Assembly: GCA_903970125.1 (NCBI GenBank)
Contig: CAJCHW010000214.1
Location: forward strand, 1 to 32,779
Direction of reading: 5' to 3'
Origin: Chlamydiota bacterium
GTDB taxonomy: Bacteria > Actinomycetota > Thermoleophilia > Solirubrobacterales > Solirubrobacteraceae
Length of the DNA: 32,779 nucleotides
Position numbers and translations under genes: made by a program. Positions 15,818 to 24,792 of this stretch are shown here, piece after piece. The notes below the pieces were generated by a model. It was not told the origin of the DNA and made no database searches. It saw only the letters and a program-made list of their open reading frames with translations. Position 1 is the first letter of the stretch. Every line of letters begins with the position of its first letter.

Positions 15818-17941
15818 CTACCAGTGCACTCCGCGTGTCAGCGTCGCCATCGCGATCTGCTCAAGCGTGGCTCGTTCGTCGAGCACCTTCTCGCCGCGCG
15901 CCGCTGCGGACTCCGGGAAGACGCGGTAGCCGGTGTGCAGGATGCGGTCGACCATCTTCGGCGCCAGCGCGTAGAGCACTTCGCTGGTCGTACCCAGGCG
16001 CGTGCCGATCTGCTTGGGGTGCGTGCGCAGGGCCTCGCAGATCATGTCCGCGGCTTCTTCGGGTGAGATCGCGGGGAACGCCTTGTACATCTTCGTGGGC
16101 TCGATCATGGGTGTGCGTACAAGCGGCATGTGAATGGTCGTGAACGTGACGCCGTCGCCGATCGTCTCCGATGCGACAACACGCGTGAAGGCGTCCAATG
16201 CGGCCTTGGACGCGACATATGCCGAGAACCGCGGCGGGCTTGCCTGCACGCCGATCGTGGAGACGTTGACGATGTGGCCGCGCTTGCGCTCGCGCATGTG
16301 CGGCAGCACGCCGATGATCAGACGGACCGAGCCGAAGTAGTTCAGCTGCATCGTGCGTTCGAAGTCGTGGAAGCGTTCGTAGCTGAGCGCGATCGAGCGC
16401 CGGATCGAGCGACCCGCGTTGTTGACCAGCCCGTCGACGGTGCGGTTCTCGGCAAAGATTCGCTCAAGCAGGCGGTCGATGTCCTCCATGTCCGAGAGGT
16501 CGGCGGCGTAGACATAGGCGGCACCGCCCGCGGCCACGATGTCGGCCTGCGTGCGCTCCAGGCGCTCGACGTTGCGAGCCACCAGCAGCGGGATGCCGCC
16601 GGCCGCAGCGAGCTTCATCGCGCAGGCGCGACCGATGCCCGAGGAGGCCCCGGTGATGAGGATGTGCTTGCCGGAGACGGCGTCGCTGAGCGTGCGACCA
16701 CCGCGGGCCGTGGCGTCGAGTTCGCGCTCCCAGTAGTCCCACAGCGTGGGCAGGTACTGCTCGATTTCCGGCGGCCGCTCGATGCCGGAGCCGGCGAGTG
16801 CACGCTGGGTCTCGGTGGACTCAAATTCGGGCTCGAGCACCATGTTGGCGAGCACCTGCTCGGGGATGCCGATCTCGCGCAGCGCCAGCGTCTTGAGTTG
16901 CTGCAGTCCGGGCACACGCAGCGCGAACGCCAGCGGGCGCGTGGGCACTGCATCGACGAGGCGCTTGTTCACGCTGACCGCGAAGTGCGGACCGTGCGCC
17001 GCTGCGGCCAGCCCGTTGATCACCGCGTCCACGCGCTGGCCCTCGGGGTCGACGAGGTGGAAGGTGGCGCCATCGAGGCTCTTCTTGTGCGCGAGGTGCT
17101 CCAGCGCATCGGCGACCCAGTCCACGGGCACGATGTTGGTCTTGCCGAGGTCGAGGCCGACCAGGGGCACCCACTCGGGTACCACCCGGCCCAGCCGCTG
17201 GATGCTCTTGAAGAAGTAGTAAGGCCCGTCGATCTTGTCCATCTCGCCGGTACGCGAATCGCCGACGACGATGCCGGGACGGTAGATGCGCCAGGGCACG
17301 TGGGGCTGCTCGCGCACGATCCGCTCGGCCTCGAACTTGGTGCGGTGGTAGGGCGACGGCAGCTTCTGGCCGACGTCAAACATGCTCTCGCTGAACACAC
17401 CCCGGTAGGAGCCGGCAACGGCGATCGAGGAGACGTGGTGAAAGCGCTTGACCTCCAGGATGCGGGCCACCTCGACGGCGTGCGCGGTGCCCGCGACGTT
17501 GACGTCTGAGTTTGAGCTCTCCGACGCGGTCATGTCGTAGAGCGCGGCGACGTGAAAGAAGTGATCGATGGACCCCTGCAGTGCCTCCAGCACGTCACGG
17601 TCGATGCCGAGCAGCGGCTCGCGCAGGTCACCGGTGACCACATGGACGCGACCCGACAGCGCTCCCAGGCGCGCCACGGCGGTGCTGCCGGCCTTGGCGC
17701 GCTTGCCGTTGGCGCTGTGCGCGCGCGCGCCGGCGGCCTTGGTGGTGCCGTTGGTCGTGGTCGCCGGCGGCAGCGCACGCGGGTCCACGCGTGCCGGCCA
17801 GTAGTGCTCGGACAGCTCGGTGATGCGCCCCACGGACTCCTTGCGCACCAGCACGTGGATGTCGCCGTCGTGGCGTTCGAGCAGGCGCGCAACCAGATTG
17901 CGCCCTATGAACCCCGTTGCACCGGTGATGAAGTAGGTCAT
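15818..17941 (-). CDS. Two-domain SDR fusion, probable acyl-CoA reductase
   Basis: 707 residues with two Rossmann enzymes in tandem. Domain 1 (about 1-390) is an extended SDR of the fatty acyl-CoA reductase type, with GATGFIG (7-13), a GDLREPLLG segment and catalytic Tyr198-x3-Lys202. Domain 2 (about 420-690) is a classical SDR with TGASSGIG (430-437), NNAG (507-510) and Tyr575-x3-Lys579. The same order occurs in mycobacterial acyl-CoA reductases such as AcrA1, where acyl-CoA goes to aldehyde or alcohol in wax or lipid synthesis. Residues about 58-92 are an Ala/Thr/Lys-rich insertion within domain 1, probably a surface loop. The start ATG 17941 has GGGAG upstream. The crotonase gene lies 17 nt upstream. 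Confidence 0.85.
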   Translation of the reverse strand: MTYFITGATGFIGRNLVARLLERHDGDIHVLVRKESVGRITELSEHYWPARVDPRALPPATTTNGTTKAAGARAHSANGKRAKAGSTAVARLGALSGRVHVVTGDLREPLLGIDRDVLEALQGSIDHFFHVAALYDMTASESSNSDVNVAGTAHAVEVARILEVKRFHHVSSIAVAGSYRGVFSESMFDVGQKLPSPYHRTKFEAERIVREQPHVPWRIYRPGIVVGDSRTGEMDKIDGPYYFFKSIQRLGRVVPEWVPLVGLDLGKTNIVPVDWVADALEHLAHKKSLDGATFHLVDPEGQRVDAVINGLAAAAHGPHFAVSVNKRLVDAVPTRPLAFALRVPGLQQLKTLALREIGIPEQVLANMVLEPEFESTETQRALAGSGIERPPEIEQYLPTLWDYWERELDATARGGRTLSDAVSGKHILITGASSGIGRACAMKLAAAGGIPLLVARNVERLERTQADIVAAGGAAYVYAADLSDMEDIDRLLERIFAENRTVDGLVNNAGRSIRRSIALSYERFHDFERTMQLNYFGSVRLIIGVLPHMRERKRGHIVNVSTIGVQASPPRFSAYVASKAALDAFTRVVASETIGDGVTFTTIHMPLVRTPMIEPTKMYKAFPAISPEEAADMICEALRTHPKQIGTRLGTTSEVLYALAPKMVDRILHTGYRVFPESAAARGEKVLDERATLEQIAMATLTRGVHW

Positions 17942-17958
17942 CGTCTCGTCTCCCTACG

Positions 17959-18795
17959 CTAGCTTGCCGACGTCCCCGTGCCTGCCACTGCGGCACCGCT
18001 GCGTCCCTGTCCCGCCGTAAACCAGCCGGCGCCGCGGAGCGCCTCCGCGAACGTGTCGGGCCCGTTTGAGGCCTCGATCGCCAGGCCCTCCGAAAGCTCG
18101 TTGCCGAGGCCGGCAAAGACAGCGCTGCGGTCTGCGAGCAGCGCGCGTTGCGGGAAGCGCGCCAGCTCATCGCCGAGCTCAAGCGCCCGTTTGAGATGGT
18201 TGCCGGCGGCGACCACCTCGGTGATCAGGCCCATCGCCAGCGCTTCCGCGGCGCTGACCAGCCGGCCCGTGAGGATCAGCTCAAGCGCACGTCCCAGTCC
18301 AACGGTACGTGGCAGCCGCTGCGTGCCGCCGTCGAGCAGAGGGACGCCGAAGCGCCGCTCGGCCAATCCGAGCGTGGAGGACTCGGTGGCAATGCGCAGA
18401 TCACACCAGAGCGCGAGCTCAAGTCCCCCGGCGACGCAGTAGCCGGAGATCGCCGCGATCGTTGGCTTGCTCGACGCAAGGCGCGTGATCCCAAGCGGTC
18501 CCTCGGGCGCATCCAGGCGACCGGCAAAGCTCTCGACGGCCTTGAGATCGGCGCCGGCGCAGAACGCCTCCGTGCCGGCTCCCGTGAGCACGAGCACGCG
18601 TGCGTCGGAGTCCGACTCAAAGCGCAAAAACGCCCCGTGCAGCGCCGCCGCGGTAACGCCGTCGATCGCGTTGCGGCGGTGCGGGCGGTCGATCGTGATC
18701 AGCGCCGTGGTACCGAGGCGCTCGTAGCTGACTGCGGGCAGGTTGTCCGTGGCGGCTGTGCCTTCAGCAGGCAGCGGGTCGACCGGTCCGCTCAC
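17959..18795 (-). CDS. Enoyl-CoA hydratase/isomerase family protein
   Basis: 278 residues of crotonase fold. The oxyanion-hole regions AFCAGADL (Ala81) and YCVAGGLELAL (Gly123) are present, and both glutamates used by true hydratases are conserved: Glu126 in GGLEL and Glu146 in LAERRFGV, 20 residues apart as in rat mitochondrial hydratase (144 and 164). GGTQRLPR follows. Hydration of trans-2-enoyl-CoA or a related acyl-CoA reaction is therefore plausible. An N-terminal extension of about 20 residues and a Gly/Ser/Ala-rich tail are not typical and may be flexible. The GTG at 18795 overlaps the upstream small membrane gene by 4 nt (GTGA), so the two are cotranslated. Confidence 0.88.
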   Translation of the reverse strand: MSGPVDPLPAEGTAATDNLPAVSYERLGTTALITIDRPHRRNAIDGVTAAALHGAFLRFESDSDARVLVLTGAGTEAFCAGADLKAVESFAGRLDAPEGPLGITRLASSKPTIAAISGYCVAGGLELALWCDLRIATESSTLGLAERRFGVPLLDGGTQRLPRTVGLGRALELILTGRLVSAAEALAMGLITEVVAAGNHLKRALELGDELARFPQRALLADRSAVFAGLGNELSEGLAIEASNGPDTFAEALRGAGWFTAGQGRSGAAVAGTGTSAS

Positions 18796-19076
18796 CAGCC
18801 GCCGCGCCAGCGCCCGTCACTGAGGGTCGCCTGTGAGGCTTTGCGCGCGTCCTTGCGCTTCTCAAGGTGACCGTAGATCGCGCTCATCGTGCAGACGAAG
18901 ACGACGAAGAAACCCATGATGCAAAAGCCGGCGAGGGTCACGACCTTGTCGGTGGTGTCGCCGTAAATGCCGTGCCCGTCGGTGGCCGCTGCGACCGGTG
19001 CGCTCACACACAGAAACACAAGCGCCGTGGCCGCTGCAGCAAGTGTTTTGGTGGGCATGATTGAGGGCCGCTTCAC
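18792..19076 (-). CDS. Small membrane protein, first gene of acyl operon
   Basis: A 94-residue protein with a signal-like N-terminus (about 8-31, ending SAPVAAA), a short extracytoplasmic piece and one transmembrane helix (about 46-66, AGFCIMGFFVVFVCTM), then a basic cytoplasmic tail (HLEKRKDARK). I recognise no family. GTG 19076 is preferred because TAGCAT sits 8 nt upstream on this strand (19090 to 19085), giving a leaderless start; ATG 19058 is the alternative. It heads the operon with the crotonase, the SDR fusion and the MBL hydrolase, so it may anchor or regulate them at the membrane, but this is inference from position only. Confidence 0.65.
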   Translation of the reverse strand: MKRPSIMPTKTLAAAATALVFLCVSAPVAAATDGHGIYGDTTDKVVTLAGFCIMGFFVVFVCTMSAIYGHLEKRKDARKASQATLSDGRWRGGW

Positions 19077-19084
19077 AGGCGCTC

Positions 19085-19144
19085 ATGCTATCGGACCACA
19101 CGCGCGCGCAGCACAGCCGCGGGCCACATGGGCCGTCCTATGAT
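19085..19144. promoter_or_regulatory. Divergent leaderless promoters
   Basis: Two -10-like hexamers point outward. On the minus strand TAGCAT (19090 to 19085) lies 8 nt before GTG 19076. On the plus strand TATGAT (19139-19144) lies 6 nt before GTG 19151. Neither start codon has a Shine-Dalgarno site. Confidence 0.45.
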
Positions 19145-19150
19145 GGCCTG

Positions 19151-19513
19151 GTGTCCGTCCAGCTGAAAACCGCGATCCAGTGGGCGATCATCCTGGTCAT
19201 CGCCGCCGCGGTGTACTTCGTCCCCGGCGGCTCCAACGCCGCTCACGGCGCCGAAGCCGCGATCTCGGCGATCTTCGGCGCGGCACTGGTGTTCGCTGGG
19301 GTGCGGCTGTACCGCGAACACCACCTCCGCCTGTACGGATTGGGCGACCACAGGCGTGCGCTGCTGTACGCGGCAATCGCCGTTTTGGTCTGTGCCGTGG
19401 CCGCCCAGCCGCGCATGTTTCAAACGAGCGTCGGCGAGCTGGTCTGGTTCGTGCTGATCGGGCTCGTCGTCTACACCTTCGTTGAGCTCGTGCGCCATGC
19501 CCGGCGCTACTGA
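19151..19513 (+). CDS. Four-helix integral membrane protein, unknown
   Basis: A 120-residue protein with four predicted membrane helices: about 8-25 (AIQWAIILVIAAAVYFV), 36-54, 72-89 (LLYAAIAVLVCAVAA) and 98-116. Short polar loops between helices 2 and 3 are rich in Arg, His and Gly (YREHHLRLYGLGDHRR). No catalytic motif or named family is evident. The GTG at 19151 is preferred to an upstream frame start at 19061, since the latter would overlap the divergent gene and lengthen the protein with a non-hydrophobic stretch. The following uvrC gene begins within or just after its 3' end, so they may be cotranscribed. Confidence 0.65.
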   Translation: MSVQLKTAIQWAIILVIAAAVYFVPGGSNAAHGAEAAISAIFGAALVFAGVRLYREHHLRLYGLGDHRRALLYAAIAVLVCAVAAQPRMFQTSVGELVWFVLIGLVVYTFVELVRHARRY

Positions 19514-21464
19514 GCGCGACCAGTCCGAGCGCAGGCACCGTCTCAGCACCGCCGTCGCAAGCTCGCCCAGCGAGCCGACGCTGATGGCAGTTGCCGAGCG
19601 CGCGAGCCTGCCCGACGCCCCGGGGGTCTACCTGTTCAGAGACTCCACCGGCCGTGTCGTCTACGTGGGCAAGGCCAAGTCGATCCGCAAGCGCGTCGGG
19701 TCTCACTTTGCGGGCACGAGCGAGGGGGGTCGCAGTGGCCGCGATGTCAGCTCGGGCCATGCCGAGATGGTCGCGACGGTGGAGCGCATCGAGTGCGTGG
19801 TCGTCTCCAGCGAGACCGAAGCGCTGCTGGTTGAGCAGAGCTTCATCAAGCAGTACCGCCCGCGCTTCAACATCCGCTTGCGCGACGACAAGTCTTACCC
19901 GTTCATCGCGATCTCGCTCGACGAGGACTTCCCCCGCGTCTACTTCACGCGCGAGTCGCATCGGGCGGGCCGTGTCTACTTCGGTCCCTATTCAAACGCC
20001 AAGCGCGTGCGCGCCACGCTCGAGGCGCTGGCGAAGGCGTTCATGTTCCGCTCGTGCACGGGCACAGAGCCCGGCCGGCGCAGCGGTTCACCCTGCCTCG
20101 ACTACTACATCAAGCGGTGTCAGGCCCCGTGTGTGGATCTGGTCTCAAAGGAGGTCTACAGGCAGGGGATCGACGCCGTGATCGACCTGCTCTCCGGCCG
20201 CTACAAGGCGATCGAGCGTGAGCTTGAGGGGCGCATGCGCGTGGCGGCCGCCGCGCAGGAGTTCGAGCAGGCGACGCTTGAGCGAAACCGCTTGCGCGCG
20301 GTGCAGGGACTGATGGACCGCGGGCGGGTGGCCAACGAGTCTGTGGGAACGCTCGACGCTGTCGCCGTGGCCGTGGAGGGCAAGGACGCTAACGCCCAGG
20401 TCTTTCAGGTCCGCGACGGAGTGCTCTCCGATCGTCAGTCGTTCTACCTGGCCAACGAGGCCGAGCGAAGCGCCGGCGAGGTCGCCGAGCAGTTCCTGCT
20501 GCAGTACTACTCGGCCGCCCAAGGCGGGGTGTCGATCCCGGCACTGTTGCTCGTGGCGCGCGACGTCGGCGAGCGTTCCGCGATCGCCGAGGCGCTCTCG
20601 GCTGAGCGCGGCGGGCCCGTGCGGGTGCACACGCCACAGCGCGGCGACAAGCTCCGGATCCTGGAGCTCGCTGGGCGAAACGCGCGCCTGGCCTTGGCGT
20701 CGGAGCGTCTGCGCGCCGAGCATCGACGCCAGAGTCGCGCCGAGGCGCTCGAGGGTCTCGCGCGAGTGCTCGACCTGCCCGCGCCGCCGGTGCGCATCGA
20801 GTGCTTTGACATCTCGAACCTCGGCGGCACGCACACTGTCGCCTCGATGGTGGTCTTCGAGGGCGGCATGCCGAAGAAGTCCGACTACCGCCGCTTTGCG
20901 ATTCGCGACGTCGAGGGCTCAGACGACTACGCGTCGATGAGCGAGGTGCTCAGCCGCCGCTACGCAGCCTTTGAGCGCCAGGCCGACCTTTCGCCGCATG
21001 ACTCGGCGTATGACGCAAGCTTTGCCACGCTCCCGGGCCTTGTCGTGATCGATGGCGGCAAGGGCCAGCTCGGCGCCTCGCTGGGACCGCTGCGGGGTTT
21101 TCGCGAGCGTGGCGTGGCTGTGATCTCGCTGGCCAAGCGCCTGGAGAAGGTCTACATCCCGGGCCGCCGCACACCGCTCGTGCTCGACCATCACACCGCC
21201 GAGCTTCAGCTCTTGCAACGTGTGCGCGACGAGGCCCACCGCTTTGCGATCGAACACCACCGCGGCCGGCGCGACAAGGCGCTGCGGCGTTCGCTGCTGG
21301 ATGAGCTTTCCGGGATCGGGCCGGTGCGAAAGAAAGCGCTGCTCGCGCACTTCGGGTCCCCGGATGCGATCGTCGCGGCCTCGCGTGAGCAGTTACAGGC
21401 GGTGCCGGGGCTGCCGGCCAAGGTCGCGCGCGAGCTGCACGCGCAGCTGCACCGGGCTGGATGA
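19497..21464 (+). CDS. uvrC: UvrABC system protein C
   Basis: About 655 residues. UvrC makes both incisions in nucleotide excision repair after UvrA/UvrB load on damaged DNA. Seen in order: a GIY-YIG nuclease domain (PGVYLFRD and VVYVGKAKSIRKRV, 3' incision), a Cys-rich segment (SPCLDYYIKRCQAPC), the UVR helix pair that contacts UvrB (FEQATLERNRLRAVQ), and the RNase-H-like 5' nuclease (FDISNLGG, VVIDGGKGQL). Tandem helix-hairpin-helix motifs close the protein (LSGIGPVRKKALL, VPGLPAKVAREL). The start is uncertain: ATG 19497 overlaps the previous gene by 17 nt, while ATG 19584 gives a more typical N-terminus right before the GIY-YIG domain. rapZ follows after 81 nt. Confidence 0.93.
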   Translation: MPGATERDQSERRHRLSTAVASSPSEPTLMAVAERASLPDAPGVYLFRDSTGRVVYVGKAKSIRKRVGSHFAGTSEGGRSGRDVSSGHAEMVATVERIECVVVSSETEALLVEQSFIKQYRPRFNIRLRDDKSYPFIAISLDEDFPRVYFTRESHRAGRVYFGPYSNAKRVRATLEALAKAFMFRSCTGTEPGRRSGSPCLDYYIKRCQAPCVDLVSKEVYRQGIDAVIDLLSGRYKAIERELEGRMRVAAAAQEFEQATLERNRLRAVQGLMDRGRVANESVGTLDAVAVAVEGKDANAQVFQVRDGVLSDRQSFYLANEAERSAGEVAEQFLLQYYSAAQGGVSIPALLLVARDVGERSAIAEALSAERGGPVRVHTPQRGDKLRILELAGRNARLALASERLRAEHRRQSRAEALEGLARVLDLPAPPVRIECFDISNLGGTHTVASMVVFEGGMPKKSDYRRFAIRDVEGSDDYASMSEVLSRRYAAFERQADLSPHDSAYDASFATLPGLVVIDGGKGQLGASLGPLRGFRERGVAVISLAKRLEKVYIPGRRTPLVLDHHTAELQLLQRVRDEAHRFAIEHHRGRRDKALRRSLLDELSGIGPVRKKALLAHFGSPDAIVAASREQLQAVPGLPAKVARELHAQLHRAG

Positions 21465-21545
21465 GGCGCGGGTATGCGTCCAGCCCAGTGGGAGCGCGCC
21501 GCGGCACTGCCGGCCGTGTCCGCCACAAGCGCCAGAATGGGCACG

Positions 21546-22451
21546 ATGGCGCTTAGGGGCACGCCGCGTTCCCGGCTGCAGGATCTCGTGATCATCACGG
21601 GCTTCTCGGGGGCCGGCAAGTCGACCGTGATGAACGTCTTTGAGGACGCCGGCTACTTCTGCGTCGACAACCTGCCGCCGGCGATGATCCGCTCGCTGGT
21701 CGAGCTGTTCGTGCACAAGGGGTCAAAGGTCGAACGCGCCGCCGTGGTCTCAGACGTCCGCGGGGGCGTCTACTTCGAGGCTCTGCGTGCTGTCGTGGAC
21801 GACCTTGAGTCGCTCGGCGTCGCCCACCGCGTGCTCTTTCTGGAGGCCTCCACGGAGACGCTCGTGACGCGCTACAAGGAGACCCGGCGCCGGCACCCGA
21901 TGGCCGGCGACGGCAGCGTGGCGGCCGGTGTGGTCGCTGAGCAGGCGCTGCTTGAGCCCTTGCGCGCACGCGCCGACGTCGTGATCGACACGACGGCCCT
22001 GTCCGCTGCGGCCCTGCGCACGAGGATCACCGACGAACTGCTGCCGCATCAGCCCTCCGGCCGCCTCGCGGTCACGTTCATGAGCTTTGGCTACAAGCAC
22101 GGACCGCCGCGCGACGAGGACCTGGCGATCGATGTGCGCTTCCTGCCTAACCCCCACTACGTGCCCGAGCTGCGGCCGCTCACCGGCGAAGATCCGGCCG
22201 TGATCGCCTATATCGGCGGCGACGGCCGCCTGGCGGAGTTCTTCGAGCACCTGCACGGGTTGCTTGACTTTCTTTTGCCGGAGTACGTCAAGGAGGGCAA
22301 GGCACACCTGGTGGTGGCGATCGGATGCACCGGCGGCAGACACCGCTCAGTGGCCGTCGCCGAGCACCTCGCCGAGCGCTATGCAGCCAGCGATGACCTG
22401 ACCGTGGCGGTGGCGCACCGCGATCTCGACAAGCGCCCGCGGGACGGCTAG
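21546..22451 (+). CDS. rapZ: RapZ/YvcJ family nucleotide-binding protein
   Basis: 301 residues. Walker A GFSGAGKST (19-27), CVDNLPP (39-45), a central FMSFGYKHG, DVRFLPNPHY and the C-terminal GCTGGRHRSVAVAEHL are all hallmarks of RapZ/YvcJ. In E. coli it is an RNA-binding adaptor that controls glucosamine-6-phosphate synthase through a small RNA; in Gram-positives its role is less clear but it binds and hydrolyses nucleotides. The ATG at 21546 has CAGAAT 7 nt upstream (21533-21538), a possible leaderless promoter; an ATG at 21537 or a start at 21474 would be longer and poorly supported. Gene order uvrC-rapZ matches actinobacteria, but the usual yvcK and whiA do not follow. Confidence 0.93.
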   Translation: MALRGTPRSRLQDLVIITGFSGAGKSTVMNVFEDAGYFCVDNLPPAMIRSLVELFVHKGSKVERAAVVSDVRGGVYFEALRAVVDDLESLGVAHRVLFLEASTETLVTRYKETRRRHPMAGDGSVAAGVVAEQALLEPLRARADVVIDTTALSAAALRTRITDELLPHQPSGRLAVTFMSFGYKHGPPRDEDLAIDVRFLPNPHYVPELRPLTGEDPAVIAYIGGDGRLAEFFEHLHGLLDFLLPEYVKEGKAHLVVAIGCTGGRHRSVAVAEHLAERYAASDDLTVAVAHRDLDKRPRDG

Positions 22452-22481
22452 TTCGCGGCGCTGATACCCTTTTGGGCCCCG

Positions 22482-22519
22482 CCGAGCGCAGGAGCCAAGC
22501 TCCGCGACTCGGTGTTTTT
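22482..22519 (+). terminator. Rho-independent terminator between rapZ and gap
   Basis: CCGAG (22482-22486) pairs with CTCGG (22508-22512), CGC (22487-22489) with GCG, and GGAGC (22491-22495) with GCTCC (22499-22503). One A bulges on each side and the loop is CAA. A GTG spacer and five T residues (22515-22519) follow. It would end the uvrC-rapZ transcript. If transcription starts at the TACCCT hexamer (22465-22470) it could instead act as an attenuator in the gap leader. Confidence 0.65.
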
Positions 22520-22525
22520 CATAAT
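22520..22525 (+). promoter_or_regulatory. Candidate -10 element of the glycolytic operon
   Basis: CATAAT matches five of six consensus positions and would start transcription about 31 nt before gap. No -35 is visible, and the element immediately abuts the terminator T-tract, so the call is tentative. Confidence 0.35.
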
Positions 22526-22562
22526 GCTCGTCTCTTTGCTCCAGGGCCCCAGGCGGCTTTAG

Positions 22563-23573
<1,011 letters not shown>

Positions 23574-23592
23574 GCGATCGGAGGGACCGCGC

Positions 23593-24792
23593 GTGAGGAC
23601 TCTGGACGACCTTGACGTCAGCGGCAAGCGCGTGCTCGTGCGCGTTGACTTCAACGTTCCCTTGACAGGAGACGGGAACGTGGAGGACGACGGACGCATC
23701 CGCGCGGCGCTGCCGACGCTGACCGAGTTGCGGGAGCACGGTGGCAAGCTGGTGCTGGTCTCCCACCTGGGACGTCCCTGTGGCCGACCGGTTGCAGCGC
23801 TCTCGCTGGCCCCCGCGGCGGCGCGCCTGGCCGAGTTGCTGGGCACTCGCGTGACGATGTCGCCGGAGGTCGTCGGCGAGGCGGCCTTGAAGCTGACCGA
23901 GGAGATGGCCGACGACGAGATCGTGGTGCTTGAGAACGTGCGCTTCGAGCCCGGCGAGACCGAAAACGATCCGGCTCTCGCGGAAGCGCTGGCGGAACTG
24001 GGCGACGTCTATGTCAACGACGCCTTCGGCGTCGCCCACCGCGCGCATGCCAGCACTTGCGGGGTTGCTCAGCTGCTGCCCAGCGCGGCGGGGCGCCTGC
24101 TTGAGAGAGAGGTGCGCACGCTCACTGAACTCGTTGCCAACCCGCGCCGGCCCTTGGTGGCCGTGATCGGCGGCGCGAAGGTCGCCGACAAGATCGGCGT
24201 GCTCGATCGCTTCATCGAGATCGCCGATGTGATCCTGATCGGCGGCGCCATGTGCTTCTCGTTTCTGGCCGCCGCCGGTCACGCGGTGGGCAATTCGCTG
24301 TGCGAGGCAGAGGACGTCGAGCATGCGCGCAGGCTGCTGGAGGGTGCGGGCAAGAACAACGGCCACCGCACCGCCCGGCTGGAGCTGCCAAGCGATCTCG
24401 TGATTGCGGACCGGCTCGACGCCGACGCCGAGTACAGGGTGCTCGACGGCGTCGAGGTGCCGGAGGGCCAGATGGGGCTGGACATCGGCCCCGCGACCTC
24501 TGCGCGCTACGGCGCCGAGATCGCAAGCGCCGGCACGGTCTTCTGGAACGGTCCCATGGGCGCTTTTGAGGTGGAGCCGTTTGCCGCGGGCACGCGCGCG
24601 ATCGCCCAGGCCGTCGCCGACGCCCCGGGGATCACGGTCGTCGGCGGTGGCGACTCCGGCGCGGCCCTGCGCCACTTTGGGCTCGAGCACGAGGTCAGCT
24701 ACCTGTCGACAGGTGGCGGAGCTGCACTTGAGCTGCTTGAGGGCCGCACGCTTCCCGGGGTCCAGGCCCTGGCCTGCACGCCCGCACGATGA
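23593..24792 (+). CDS. pgk: Phosphoglycerate kinase
   Basis: 399 residues. It transfers phosphate from 1,3-bisphosphoglycerate to ADP. RVDFNVP (17-23), SHLGRP (57-62), ENVRFEPGE (114-122), YVNDAFGVAHRAHAS, GGAKVADKI, GPMGAFE and the C-terminal VVGGGDSGAALRHFG are all in place. The lysine usual in the SHLGRPKG motif is Cys here (GRPCG). The GTG at 23593 is chosen because GGAGGG lies at 23580-23585, 7 nt upstream, and because longer frames overlap gap. It ends in an ATGA overlap with tpiA. Confidence 0.95.
   Translation: MRTLDDLDVSGKRVLVRVDFNVPLTGDGNVEDDGRIRAALPTLTELREHGGKLVLVSHLGRPCGRPVAALSLAPAAARLAELLGTRVTMSPEVVGEAALKLTEEMADDEIVVLENVRFEPGETENDPALAEALAELGDVYVNDAFGVAHRAHASTCGVAQLLPSAAGRLLEREVRTLTELVANPRRPLVAVIGGAKVADKIGVLDRFIEIADVILIGGAMCFSFLAAAGHAVGNSLCEAEDVEHARRLLEGAGKNNGHRTARLELPSDLVIADRLDADAEYRVLDGVEVPEGQMGLDIGPATSARYGAEIASAGTVFWNGPMGAFEVEPFAAGTRAIAQAVADAPGITVVGGGDSGAALRHFGLEHEVSYLSTGGGAALELLEGRTLPGVQALACTPAR

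Noticed and set aside
16130-17509. Long plus-strand open frame (459 codons) opposite the SDR fusion
   Set aside because: Antisense to a protein with two complete sets of SDR motifs; the translation has no recognisable domain.
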